Positions 1 through 10,400 of a stretch of DNA of 64,000 bases are shown piece by piece (position 1 is the stretch's first letter; each line of letters begins with the position of its first letter). The notes beneath the pieces are model-generated. The model was not told where the DNA came from. It worked only from the letters and a program-made list of their open reading frames with translations, and ran no database searches. Made by a program: the position numbers and the translations under genes. The stretch is from Cervus elaphus (Eukaryota; Chordata; Mammalia; Artiodactyla; Cervidae), in assembly GCF_910594005.1 (NCBI RefSeq), contig NW_025316738.1, positions 124,001 through 188,000 on the forward strand, in the 5' to 3' direction.

Positions 1-660
1 GAAAGGCACCAGCGGGGATGAGCCTGGGGAGGCGCCCGGGCATGTCTGGACCCAGTCCCCGCAGCCTGCCCCTTGCTGGGGCAGTACCCCCGGAGGCCAG
101 GAAGGTCTGCGCAAGGCTGGCCAGGGGCAGGGGCCCTGCTGGGTCCTGCCCCTGGCCTGTGGGGCCTCTGAGCACATCCGGCCCTCTCCCGCTGGAAGAC
201 CTCCCCGGCTGCCTCCAAAGGCCGCTTTGCAAGGACTCTCGCCGGCTGTTCCCGCCAGCCGCGCACAACGCTCCCAAGCCCGGGAGAAAAGCGCGTCGGG
301 GTGGTGCTCTCTCCCGGCCCTTGCCCCTGAGCCTGGGGGCCAGGCAGGGGGTCCACACTCCCAGGCCAAGGCAGAACCACATGCCCACGTCTGTTCCTGC
401 CCCCTGCACCAGCAGAGAGCTCGGGGGAGCCAGAGTCTGTCAGGCAGCTGCTGGGCTGGCCGCCTGTGTGGGAAGGGGCAGAGCCGACCTAGGGGCACAC
501 TGGGCCTCTTGCTCTCCCTGCTGCCCTGAGGCTGCTGGGCCAAAGAGGTCTTGGGCATCCAGCCCCTTGCTGGTCCCTTCCCTCTGACGAGGCCCTCTGA
601 GCTCCAGCCCCTTGCAGTGTGGAGACAGCCCCTGCCAGCAACCTCCTCTCCAAGGAGGCC
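1..660. repeat. Partial unit 0, E-type (first 23 bases cut off)
   Basis: This is a unit lacking only its first 23 bases because the window begins inside it. It carries caaggac (unit position 257 c to g), gcgcgtc and catgcccac, the marker set of the E units at 3392 and 13634. It also has ccagcag near unit position 434, plus the private changes cacatcc and ggtctgcgc. In the 15-unit order followed by the units downstream, this slot should hold the other E variant with caagcac. Its identity therefore implies a phase break between this unit and 661. Confidence 0.9.
558..615. repeat. 13-bp direct repeat within the monomer, 45 bp apart
   Basis: tccagccccttgc occurs at 558-570 and 603-615 (unit positions 581-593 and 626-638). 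A third related stretch, ccccttgctgg, lies at unit position 92. A-type units (ccgcttg) and divergent units (caccttg) have a changed second copy. These may be remnants of a shorter ancestral repeat, but the rest of the unit shows no clear subrepeat. Confidence 0.7.
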
Positions 661-673
661 TCAAGCGAGGCCT
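656..673. other. Junction palindrome spanning unit boundary (7-bp stem, 4-base loop)
   Basis: aggcctc, loop aagc, gaggcct. It spans the last five bases of one unit and the first 13 of the next, by the phase used here, and recurs at every junction. It holds two aggcct (StuI) motifs and is followed by cctagg. The C-type variant (tcaagtg) changes only the loop; the stem is intact in the copies I checked. Confidence 0.85.
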
Positions 674-801
674 AGGCCCAGGGGAAAGGCACCAGCGGGG
701 ATGAGCCTGGGGAGGCGCCCGGGCATGTCTGGACCCAGTCCCCGCAGCCTGCCCCTTGCTGGGGCAGTACCCCCGGAGGCCAGGAAGGTCTGGGCAAGGC
801 T

Positions 802-840
802 GGCCAGGGGCAGGGGCCCTGCTGGGTCCTGCCCCTGGCC
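802..840. other. Perfect 13-bp inverted repeat (hairpin), one per monomer
   Basis: The arms ggccaggggcagg (802-814) and cctgcccctggcc (828-840) are perfect reverse complements around a 13-base loop. This is unit position 142-180, and the element recurs in every unit at the same offset. Comparing all copies, I found arm changes only in the unit at 62803 (ctgcacttggcc). Loop changes occur in units at 10903, 42315, 35485 and 36851. The stem is very GC-rich and could extrude as a cruciform or fold in RNA; function is unknown. Confidence 0.85.
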
Positions 841-925
841 TGTGGGGCCTCTGAGCACAACCGGCCCTCTCCCGCTGGAAGACCTCCCCGGCTGCCTCCA
901 AAGGCCGCTTTGCAAGCACTCTCGC

Positions 926-944
926 CGGCTGTTCCCGCCAGCCG
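926..944. other. Small GC-rich hairpin (6-bp stem, 7-base loop)
   Basis: cggctg (926-931) pairs with cagccg (939-944) around ttcccgc. It recurs at unit positions 266-284. The units at 40949 and 61437 have gccacgcac here, which changes the last base of the right arm. It lies just before the lone 8-bp palindrome aagcgctt (972-979). Confidence 0.6.
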
Positions 945-1077
945 CGCACAACGCTCCCAAGCCCGGGAGAAAAGCGCTTCGGGGTGGTGCTCTCTCCCGG
1001 CCCTTGCCCCTGAGCCTGGGGGCCAGGCAGGGGGTCCACACTCCCAGGCCAAGGCAGAACCACATGCACACGTCTGT

Positions 1078-1095
1078 TCCTGCCCCCTGCACCGG
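1078..1095. other. Indel-prone C tract, the only length-variable site in the array
   Basis: tcctgccccctgcaccgg in the usual unit. All 1-bp length variants in the window fall here: loss of one C from the five-C run in B units, and loss of one C from the preceding tcctg (giving gttctgcc) in units at 54609, 59389 and 63486. Read on the minus strand, cagggggca resembles the core half of a CTCF site, but the flanking bases fit poorly, so I do not call a binding site. Confidence 0.7.
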
Positions 1096-1343
1096 CAGAG
1101 AGCTCGGGGGAGCCAGAGTCTGTCAGGCAGCTGCTGGGCTGGCCGCCTGTGTGGGAAGGGGCAGAGCCGACCTAGGGGCACACTGGGCCTCTTGCTCTCC
1201 CTGCTGCCCTGAGGCTGCTGGGCCAAAGAAGTCTTGGGCATCCAGCCCCTTGCTGGTCCCTTCCCTCTGACGAGGCCCTCTGAGCTCCAGCCGCTTGCAG
1301 TGTGGAGACAGCCCCTGCCAGCAACCTCGTCTCCAAGGAGGCC

Positions 1344-2025
1344 TCAAGCGAGGCCTAGGCCCAGGGGAAAGGCACCAGCGGGGATGAGCCTGGGGAGGCG
1401 CCCGGGCATGTCTGGACCCAGTCCCCGCAGCCTGCCCCTTGCTGGGGCAGTACCCCCGGAGGCCAGGAAGGTCTGGGCAAGGCTGGCCAGGGGCAGGGGC
1501 CCTGCTGGGTCCTGCCCCTGGCCTGTGGGGCCTCTGAGCACAACCGGCCCTCTCCCGCTGGAAGACCTCCCCGGCTGCCTCCAAAGGCCGCTTTGCAAGC
1601 ACTCTCGCCGGCTGTTCCCGCCAGCCGCGCACAACGCTCCCAAGCCCGGGAGAAAAGCGCTTCGGGGTGGTGCTCTCTCCCGGCCCTTGCCCCTGAGCCT
1701 GGGGGCCAGGCAGGGGGTCCACACTCCCAGGCCAAGGCAGAACCACATGCACACGTCTGTTCCTGCCCCTGCACCAGCAGAGAGCTCGGGGGAGCCAGAG
1801 TCTGTCAGGCAGCTGCTGGGCTGGCCGCCTGTGTGGGAAGGGGCAGAGCCGACCTAGGGGCACACTGGGCCTCTTGCTCTCCCTGCTGCCCTGAGGCTGC
1901 TGGGCCAAAGAGGTCTTGGGCATCCAGCCCCTTGCTGGTCCCTTCCCTCTGACGAGGCCCTCTGAGCTCCAGCCCCTTGCAGTGTGGAGACAGCCCCTGC
2001 CAGCAACGTCCTCTCCAAGGAGGCC
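1344..2025. repeat. B-type monomer (682 bp, one C deleted)
   Basis: This unit lacks one base of the five-C tract: gcccctgc replaces gccccctgc near unit position 423-427, giving 682 bp. It ends with caacgtcctc (unit position 666 g), a second B marker. The same deletion recurs in units starting at 4758, 8172, 11586, 15000 and 18414, exactly one per pentamer, and again at 25243, 27974 and 31388. That pattern makes it a clean phase marker of the five-unit repeat and shows that the deletion arose once and spread with the HOR. Confidence 0.95.
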
Positions 2026-2708
2026 TCAAGTGAGGCCTAGGCCCAGGGGAAAGGCACCAGCGGGGATGAGCCTGGGGAGGCGCCCGGGCATGTCTGGACC
2101 CAGTCCCCGCAGCCTGCCCCTTGCTGGGGCAGTACCCCCGGAGGCCAGGAAGGTCTGGGCAAGGCTGGCCAGGGGCAGGGGCCCTGCTGGGTCCTGCCCC
2201 TGGCCTGTGGGGCCTCTGAGCACAACCGGCCCTCTGCCGCTGGAAGACCTCCCCGGCTGCCTCCAAAGGCCGCTTTGCAAGCACTCTCGCCGGCTGTTCC
2301 CGCCAGCCGCGCACAACGCTCCCAAGCCCGGGAGAAAAGCGCTTCGGGGTGGTGCTCTCTCCCGGCCCTTGCCCCTGAGCCTGGGGGCCAGGCAGGGGGT
2401 CCACACTCCCAGGCCAAGGCAGAACCACATGCACACGTCTGTTCCTGCCCCCTGCACCGGCAGAGAGCTCGGGGGAGCCAGAGTCTGTCAGGCAGCTGCT
2501 GGGCTGGCCGCCTGTGTGGGAAGGGGCAGAGCCGACCTAGGGGCACACTGGGCCTCTTGCTCTCCCTGCTGCCCTGAGGCTGCTGGGCCAAAGAGGTCTT
2601 GGGCATCCAGCCCCTTGCTGGTCCCTTCCCTCTGACGAGGCCCTCTGAGCTCCAGCCCCTTGCAGTGTGGAGACAGCCCCTGCCAGCAACCTCGTCTCCA
2701 AGGAGGCC
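2026..2708. repeat. C-type monomer (683 bp)
   Basis: Marked by tcaagtgagg at its start (unit position 6 c to t, a CpG loss) and in several copies by ctgccgctgg (position 212 g). The same start variant occurs at 5440, 8854, 12268, 15682 and 19096, the third slot of every pentamer, then at 32070 and, outside the pentamer, at 34119 and 38900. The variant sits in the 4-base loop of the junction palindrome, so the stem stays intact. Copies at 5440 and 15682 also share gcctagtccc and aaggcgggcc. Confidence 0.93.
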
Positions 2709-3391
2709 TCAAGCGAGGCCTAGGCCCAGGGGAAAGGCACCAGCGGGGATGAGCCTGGGGAGGCGCCCGGGCATGTCTGGACCCAGTCCCCGCAGCCTGC
2801 CCCTTGCTGGGGCAGTACCCCCGGAGGCCAGGAAGGTCTGGGCAAGGCTGGCCAGGGGCAGGGGCCCTGCTGGGTCCTGCCCCTGGCCTGTGGGGCCTCT
2901 GAGCACAACCGGCCCTCTCCCGCTGGAAGACCTCCCCGGCTGCCTCCAAAGGCCGCTTTGCAAGCACTCTCGCCGGCTGTTCCCGCCAGCCGCGCACAAC
3001 GCTCCCAAGCCCGGGAGAAAAGCGCTTCGGGGTGGTGCTCTCTCCCGGCCCTTGCCCCTGAGCCTGGGGGCCAGGCAGGGGGTCCACACTCCCAGGCCAA
3101 GGCAGAACCACATGCCCACGTCTGTTCCTGCCCCCTGCACCGGCAGAGAGCTCGGGGGAGCCAGAGTCTGTCAGGCAGCTGCTGGGCTGGCCGCCTGTGT
3201 GGGAAGGGGCAGAGCCGACCTAGGGGCACACTGGGCCTCTTGCTCTCCCTGCTGCCCTGAGGCTGCTGGGCCAAAGAGGTCTTGGGCATCCAGCCCCTTG
3301 CTGGTCCCTTCCCTCTGACGAGGCCCTCTGAGCTCCAGCCCCTTGCAGTGTGGAGACAGCCCCTGCCAGCAACCTCCTCTCCAAGGAGGCC
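2709..3391. repeat. D-type monomer (683 bp, near consensus)
   Basis: Fourth slot of the pentamer and closest to the array consensus. The copies at 2709, 9537, 12951 and 19779 carry catgcccac (unit position 408 c); those at 6123 and 16365 have the usual catgcacac. Units at 29339, 32753, 40266 and 43681 look like this plain form, and I saw no differences among those four in the frames I compared. Confidence 0.85.
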
Positions 3392-4074
3392 TCAAGCGAG
3401 GCCTAGGCCCAGGGGAAAGGCACCAGCGGGGATGAGCCAGGGGAGGCGCCCGGGCATGTCTGGACCCAGTCCCCGCAGCATGCCCCTTGCTGGGGCAGTA
3501 CCCCCGGAGGCCAGGAAGGTCTGGGCAAGGCTGGCCAGGGGCAGGGGCCCTGCTGGGTCCTGCCCCTGGCCTGTGGGGCCTCTGAGCACAACCGGCCCTC
3601 TCCCGCTGGAAGACCTCCCCGGCTGCCTCCAAAGGCCGCTTTGCAAGGACTCTCGCCGGCTGTTCCCGCCAGCCGCGCACAACGCTCCCAAGCCCGGGAG
3701 AAAAGCGCGTCGGGGTGGTGCTCTCTCCCGGCCCTTGCCCCTGAGCCTGGGGGCCAGGCAGGGGGTCCACACTCCCAGGCCAAGGCAGAACCACATGCCC
3801 ACGTCTGTTCCTGCCCCCTGCACCGGCAGAGAGCTCGGGGGAGCCAGAGTCTGTCAGGCAGCTGCTGGGCTGGCCGCCTGTGTGGGAAGGGGCAGAGCCG
3901 ACCTAGGGGCACACTGGGCCTCTTGCTCTCCCTGCTGCCCTGAGGCTGCTGGGCCAAAGAGGTCTTGGGCATCCAGCCCCTTGCTGGTCCCTTCCCTCTG
4001 ACGAGGCCCTCTGAGCTCCAGCCCCTTGCAGTGTGGAGACAGCCCCTGCCAGCAACCTCGTCTCCAAGGAGGCC
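3392..4074. repeat. E-type monomer (683 bp)
   Basis: Fifth slot. Marked by gatgagccagg (unit position 47 a instead of t) and gcagcatgcc (position 89 a). The second marker recurs at 6806, 10220, 13634, 17048, 20462, 23877, 26608 and 30022; the copy at 17048 keeps it but has reverted at position 47. This copy, like those at 13634, 23877 and 26608, also has caaggac and gcgcgtc, the latter abolishing the aagcgctt palindrome. Several later units (from 36168 on) have position 47 a without position 89 a, so the two markers are separable. Confidence 0.93.
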
Positions 4075-7000
4075 TCAAGCGAGGCCTAGGCCCAGGGGAA
4101 AGGCACCAGCGGGGATGAGCCTGGGGAGGCGCCCGGGCATGTCTGGACCCAGTCCCCGCAGCCTGCCCCTTGCTGGGGCAGTACCCCCGGAGGCCAGGAA
4201 GGTCTGGGCAAGGCTGGCCAGGGGCAGGGGCCCTGCTGGGTCCTGCCCCTGGCCTGTGGGGCCTCTGAGCACAACCGGCCCTCTCCCGCTGGAAGACCTC
4301 CCCGGCTGCCTCCAAAGGCCGCTTTGCAAGCACTCTCGCCGGCTGTTCCCGCCAGCCGCGCACAACGCTCCCAAGCCCGGGAGAAAAGCGCTTCGGGGTG
4401 GTGCTCTCTCCCGGCCCTTGCCCCTGAGCCTGGGGGCCAGGCAGGGGGTCCACACTCCCAGGCCAAGGCAGAACCACATGCACACGTCTGTTCCTGCCCC
4501 CTGCACCGGCAGAGAGCTCGGGGGAGCCAGAGTCTGTCAGGCAGCTGCTGGGCTGGCCGCCTGTGTGGGAAGGGGCAGAGCCGACCTAGGGGCACACTGG
4601 GCCTCTTGCTCTCCCTGCTGCCCTGAGGCTGCTGGGCCAAAGAAGTCTTGGGCATCCAGCCCCTTGCTGGTCCCTTCCCTCTGACGAGGCCCTCTGAGCT
4701 CCAGCCGCTTGCAGTGTGGAGACAGCCCCTGCCAGCAACCTCGTCTCCAAGGAGGCCTCAAGCGAGGCCTAGGCCCAGGGGAAAGGCACCAGCGGGGATG
4801 AGCCTGGGGAGGCGCCCGGGCATGTCTGGACCCAGTCCCCGCAGCCTGCCCCTTGCTGGGGCAGTACCCCCGGAGGCCAGGAAGGTCTGGGCAAGGCTGG
4901 CCAGGGGCAGGGGCCCTGCTGGGTCCTGCCCCTGGCCTGTGGGGCCTCTGAGCACAACCGGCCCTCTCCCGCTGGAAGACCTCCCCGGCTGCCTCCAAAG
5001 GCCGCTTTGCAAGCACTCTCGCCGGCTGTTCCCGCCAGCCGCGCACAACGCTCCCAAGCCCGGGAGAAAAGCGCTTCGGGGTGGTGCTCTCTCCCGGCCC
5101 TTGCCCCTGAGCCTGGGGGCCAGGCAGGGGGTCCACACTCCCAGGCCAAGGCAGAACCACATGCACACGTCTGTTCCTGCCCCTGCACCGGCAGAGAGCT
5201 CGGGGGAGCCAGAGTCTGTCAGGCAGCTGCTGGGCTGGCCGCCTGTGTGGGAAGGGGCAGAGCCGACCTAGGGGCACACTGGGCCTCTTGCTCTCCCTGC
5301 TGCCCTGAGGCTGCTGGGCCAAAGAGGTCTTGGGCATCCAGCCCCTTGCTGGTCCCTTCCCTCTGACGAGGCCCTCTGAGCTCCAGCCCCTTGCAGTGTG
5401 GAGACAGCCCCTGCCAGCAACGTCCTCTCCAAGGAGGCCTCAAGTGAGGCCTAGTCCCAGGGGAAAGGCACCAGCGGGGATGAGCCTGGGGAGGCGCCCG
5501 GGCATGTCTGGACCCAGTCCCCGCAGCCTGCCCCTTGCTGGGGCAGTACCCCCGGAGGCCAGGAAGGTCTGGGCAAGGCGGGCCAGGGGCAGGGGCCCTG
5601 CTGGGTCCTGCCCCTGGCCTGTGGGGCCTCTGAGCACAACCGGCCCTCTGCCGCTGGAAGACCTCCCCGGCTGCCTCCAAAGGCCGCTTTGCAAGCACTC
5701 TCGCCGGCTGTTCCCGCCAGCCGCGCACAACGCTCCCAAGCCCGGGAGAAAAGCGCTTCGGGGTGGTGCTCTCTCCCGGCCCTTGCCCCTGAGCCTGGGG
5801 GCCAGGCAGGGGGTCCACACTCCCAGGCCAAGGCAGAACCACATGCACACGTCTGTTCCTGCCCCCTGCACCGGCAGAGAGCTCGGGGGAGCCAGAGTCT
5901 GTCAGGCAGCTGCTGGGCTGGCCGCCTGTGTGGGAAGGGGCAGAGCCGACCTAGGGGCACACTGGGCCTCTTGCTCTCCCTGCTGCCCTGAGGCTGCTGG
6001 GCCAAAGAGGTCTTGGGCATCCAGCCCCTTGCTGGTCCCTTCCCTCTGACGAGGCCCTCTGAGCTCCAGCCCCTTGCAGTGTGGAGACAGCCCCTGGCAG
6101 CAACCTCCTCTCCAAGGAGGCCTCAAGCGAGGCCTAGGCCCAGGGGAAAGGCACCAGCGGGGATGAGCCTGGGGAGGCGCCCGGGCATGTCTGGACCCAG
6201 TCCCCGCAGCCTGCCCCTTGCTGGGGCAGTACCCCCGGAGGCCAGGAAGGTCTGGGCAAGGCTGGCCAGGGGCAGGGGCCCTGCTGGGTCCTGCCCCTGG
6301 CCTGTGGGGCCTCTGAGCACAACCGGCCCTCTCCCGCTGGAAGACCTCCCCGGCTGCCTCCAAAGGCCGCTTTGCAAGCACTCTCGCCGGCTGTTCCCGC
6401 CAGCCGCGCACAACGCTCCCAAGCCCGGGAGAAAAGCGCTTCGGGGTGGTGCTCTCTCCCGGCCCTTGCCCCTGAGCCTGGGGGCCAGGCAGGGGGTCCA
6501 CACTCCCAGGCCAAGGCAGAACCACATGCACACGTCTGTTCCTGCCCCCTGCACCGGCAGAGAGCTCGGGGGAGCCAGAGTCTGTCAGGCAGCTGCTGGG
6601 CTGGCCGCCTGTGTGGGAAGGGGCAGAGCCGACCTAGGGGCACACTGGGCCTCTTGCTCTCCCTGCTGCCCTGAGGCTGCTGGGCCAAAGAGGTCTTGGG
6701 CATCCAGCCCCTTGCTGGTCCCTTCCCTCTGACGAGGCCCTCTGAGCTCCAGCCCCTTGCAGTGTGGAGACAGCCCCTGCCAGCAACCTCCTCTCCAAGG
6801 AGGCCTCAAGCGAGGCCTAGGCCCAGGGGAAAGGCACCAGCGGGGATGAGCCAGGGGAGGCGCCCGGGCATGTCTGGACCCAGTCCCCGCAGCATGCCCC
6901 TTGCTGGGGCAGTACCCCCGGAGGCCAGGAAGGTCTGGGCTAGGCTGGCCAGGGGCAGGGGCCCTGCTGGGTCCTGCCCCTGGCCTGTGGGGCCTCTGAG

Positions 7001-7488
7001 CACAACCGGCCCTCTCCCGCTGGAAGACCTCCCCGGCTGCCTCCAAAGGCCGCTTTGCAAGCACTCTCGCCGGCTGTTCCCGCCAGCCGCGCACAACGCT
7101 CCCAAGCCCGGGAGAAAAGCGCTTCGGGGTGGTGCTCTCTCCCGGCCCTTGCCCCTGAGCCTGGGGGCCAGGCAGGGGGTCCACACTCCCAGGCCAAGGC
7201 AGAACCACATGCACACGTCTGTTCCTGCCCCCTGCACCGGCAGAGAGCTCGGGGGAGCCAGAGTCTGTCAGGCAGCTGCTGGGCTGGCCGCCTGTGTGGG
7301 AAGGGGCAGAGCCGACCTAGGGGCACACTGGGCCTCTTGCTCTCCCTGCTGCCCTGAGGCTGCTGGGCCAAAGAGGTCTTGGGCATCCAGCCCCTTGCTG
7401 GTCCCTTCCCTCTGACGAGGCCCTCTGAGCTCCAGCCCCTTGCAGTGTGGAGACAGCCCCTGCCAGCAACCTCGTCTCCAAGGAGGCC
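4075..7488. repeat. Pentameric HOR copy 2 (3414 bp)
   Basis: Units at 4075, 4758 (682 bp), 5440, 6123 and 6806. The C unit carries gcctagtccc and aaggcgggcc, shared only with copy 5, and ends with cccctggcagc. The E unit has a private change, gggctaggc, that puts a stop into a minus-strand frame open in the other copies, which argues against coding constraint. Confidence 0.95.
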
Positions 7489-10400
7489 TCAAGCGAGGCC
7501 TAGGCCCAGGGGAAAGGCACCAGCGGGGATGAGCCTGGGGAGGCGCCCGGGCATGTCTGGACCCAGTCCCCGCAGCCTGCCCCTTGCTGGGGCAGTACCC
7601 CCGGAGGCCAGGAAGGTCTGGGCAAGGCTGGCCAGGGGCAGGGGCCCTGCTGGGTCCTGCCCCTGGCCTGTGGGGCCTCTGAGCACAACCGGCCCTCTCC
7701 CGCTGGAAGACCTCCCCGGCTGCCTCCAAAGGCCGCTTTGCAAGCACTCTCGCCGGCTGTTCCCGCCAGCCGCGCACAACGCTCCCAAGCCCGGGAGAAA
7801 AGCGCTTCGGGGTGGTGCTCTCTCCCGGCCCTTGCCCCTGAGCCTGGGGGCCAGGCAGGGGGTCCACACTCCCAGGCCAAGGCAGAACCACATGCACACG
7901 TCTGTTCCTGCCCCCTGCACCGGCAGAGAGCTCGGGGGAGCCAGAGTCTGTCAGGCAGCTGCTGGGCTGGCCGCCTGTGTGGGAAGGGGCAGAGCCGACC
8001 TAGGGGCACACTGGGCCTCTTGCTCTCCCTGCTGCCCTGAGGCTGCTGGGCCAAAGAAGTCTTGGGCATCCAGCCCCTTGCTGGTCCCTTCCCTCTGACG
8101 AGGCCCTCTGAGCTCCAGCCGCTTGCAGTGTGGAGACAGCCCCTGCCAGCAACCTCGTCTCCAAGGAGGCCTCAAGCGAGGCCTAGGCCCAGGGGAAAGG
8201 CACCAGCGGGGATGAGCCTGGGGAGGCGCCCGGGCATGTCTGGACCCAGTCCCCGCAGCCTGCCCCTTGCTGGGGCAGTACCCCCGGAGGCCAGGAAGGT
8301 CTGGGCAAGGCTGGCCAGGGGCAGGGGCCCTGCTGGGTCCTGCCCCTGGCCTGTGGGGCCTCTGAGCACAACCGGCCCTCTCCCGCTGGAAGACCTCCCC
8401 GGCTGCCTCCAAAGGCCGCTTTGCAAGCACTCTCGCCGGCTGTTCCCGCCAGCCGCGCACAACGCTCCCAAGCCCGGGAGAAAAGCGCTTCGGGGTGGTG
8501 CTCTCTCCCGGCCCTTGCCCCTGAGCCTGGGGGCCAGGCAGGGGGTCCACACTCCCAGGCCAAGGCAGAACCACATGCACACGTCTGTTCCTGCCCCTGC
8601 ACCGGCAGAGAGCTCGGGGGAGCCAGAGTCTGTCAGGCAGCTGCTGGGCTGGCCGCCTGTGTGGGAAGGGGCAGAGCCGACCTAGGGGCACACTGGGCCT
8701 CTTGCTCTCCCTGCTGCCCTGAGGCTGCTGGGCCAAAGAGGTCTTGGGCATCCAGCCCCTTGCTGGTCCCTTCCCTCTGACGAGGCCCTCTGAGCTCCAG
8801 CCCCTTGCAGTGTGGAGACAGCCCCTGCCAGCAACGTCCTCACCAAGGAGGCCTCAAGTGAGGCCTAGGCCCAGGGGAAAGGCACCAGCGGGGATGAGCC
8901 TGGGGAGGCGCCCGGGCATGTCTGGACCCAGTCCCCGCAGCCTGCCCCTTGCTGGGGCAGTACCCCCGGAGGCCAGGAAGGTCTGGGCAAGGCTGGCCAG
9001 GGGCAGGGGCCCTGCTGGGTCCTGCCCCTGGCCTGTGGGGCCTCTGAGCACAACCGGCCCTCTCCCGCTGGAAGACCTCCCCGGCTGCCTCCAAAGGCCG
9101 CTTTGCAAGCACTCTCGCCGGCTGTTCCCGCCAGCCGCGCACAACGCTCCCAAGCCCGGGAGAAAAGCGCTTCGGGGTGGTGCTCTCTCCCGGCCCTTGC
9201 CCCTGAGCCTGGGGGCCAGGCAGGGGGTCCACACTCCCAGGCCAAGGCAGAACCACATGCACACGTCTGTTCCTGCCCCCTGCACCGGCAGAGAGCTCGG
9301 GGGAGCCAGAGTCTGTCAGGCAGCTGCTGGGCTGGCCGCCTGTGTGGGAAGGGGCAGAGCCGACCTAGGGGCACACTGGGCCTCTTGCTCTCCCTGCTGC
9401 CCTGAGGCTGCTGGGCCAAAGAGGTCTTGGGCATCCAGCCCCTTGCTGGTCCCTTCCCTCTGACGAGGCCCTCTGAGCTCCAGCCCCTTGCAGTGTGGAG
9501 ACAGCCCCTGGCAGCAACCTCCTCTCCAAGGAGGCCTCAAGCGAGGCCTAGGCCCAGGGGAAAGGCACCAGCGGGGATGAGCCTGGGGAGGCGCCCGGGC
9601 ATGTCTGGACCCAGTCCCCGCAGCCTGCCCCTTGCTGGGGCAGTACCCCCGGAGGCCAGGAAGGTCTGGGCAAGGCTGGCCAGGGGCAGGGGCCCTGCTG
9701 GGTCCTGCCCCTGGCCTGTGGGGCCTCTGAGCACAACCGGCCCTCTCCCGCTGGAAGACCTCCCCGGCTGCCTCCAAAGGCCGCTTTGCAAGCACTCTCG
9801 CCGGCTGTTCCCGCCAGCCGCGCACAACGCTCCCAAGCCCGGGAGAAAAGCGCTTCGGGGTGGTGCTCTCTCCCGGCCCTTGCCCCTGAGCCTGGGGGCC
9901 AGGCAGGGGGTCCACACTCCCAGGCCAAGGCAGAACCACATGCCCACGTCTGTTCCTGCCCCCTGCACCGGCAGAGAGCTCGGGGGAGCCAGAGTCTGTC
10001 AGGCACCTGCTGGGCTGGCCGCCTGTGTGGGAAGGGGCAGAGCCGACCTAGGGGCACACTGGGCCTCTTGCTCTCCCTGCTGCCCTGAGGCTGCTGGGCC
10101 AAAGAGGTCTTGGGCATCCAGCCCCTTGCTGGTCCCTTCCCTCTGACGAGGCCCTCTGAGCTCCAGCCCCTTGCAGTGTGGAGACAGCCCCTGCCAGCAA
10201 CCTCCTCTCCAAGGAGGCCTCAAGCGAGGCCTAGGCCCAGGGGAAAGGCACCAGCGGGGATGAGCCAGGGGAGGCGCCCGGGCATGTCTGGACCCAGTCC
10301 CCGCAGCATGCCCCTTGCTGGGGCAGTACCCCCGGAGTCCAGGAAGGTCTGGGCAAGGCTGGCCAGGGGCAGGGGCCCTGCTGGGTCCTGCCCCTGGCCT

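Larger units (their letters stand above)
661..1343. repeat. Reference monomer, A-type (683 bp)
   Basis: First complete unit, used here as coordinate reference. A-type is marked by ccaaagaagtc (unit position 570 a instead of g), cagccgcttg (633 g) and an acctcgtctcc end. The unit contains two StuI-type aggcct motifs around its start, two cccggg motifs, a 13-bp inverted repeat at unit positions 142-180, a small hairpin at 266-284, the palindrome aagcgctt at 312-319, a C tract at 423-427 and a 13-bp direct repeat at 581-593 and 626-638. I count 26 to 28 CpG per unit depending on type. The same A markers recur at 4075, 7489, 10903, 14317, 17731, 21828, 24560, 27291 and 30705. Confidence 0.95.
661..4074. 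repeat. Pentameric HOR copy 1 (A-B-C-D-E, 3414 bp)
   Basis: Units at 661 (A), 1344 (B), 2026 (C), 2709 (D) and 3392 (E). Total length is 4 x 683 plus 682. The B unit has ccagcag in place of ccggcag and the E unit is the caaggac form; both features recur only in copy 4 at 10903 among the six pentamers, which sets the 15-unit super-period. Confidence 0.95.

Noticed and set aside
708..723. G-quadruplex candidates around gcctggggaggcgcccggg and the gggggccaggcaggggg stretch
   Set aside because: G runs of three or more are separated by loops that are too long or interrupted by GG-only runs for a standard four-run motif, so I do not annotate a quadruplex.
802..840. Rho-independent-type terminator at the 13-bp hairpin
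   Set aside because: No T run follows the stem on either strand, and the context is not bacterial.
551..1270. A 239-residue plus-strand open frame recurring in almost every unit
   Set aside because: It starts at TTG; the first ATG gives 189 residues. Other frames on both strands are equally open over the same bases, the B-unit deletion shifts it to a different 207-residue end, and 683 is not a multiple of three. No recognisable domain, only low-complexity Pro/Arg/Gly-rich translation of a GC-rich repeat.
4537..5337. 266-residue minus-strand frame recurring once per pentamer
   Set aside because: It exists only because the 1-bp deletion in B units joins two frames. It tracks the deletion and nothing else, so it is an artefact of the satellite, not a gene.
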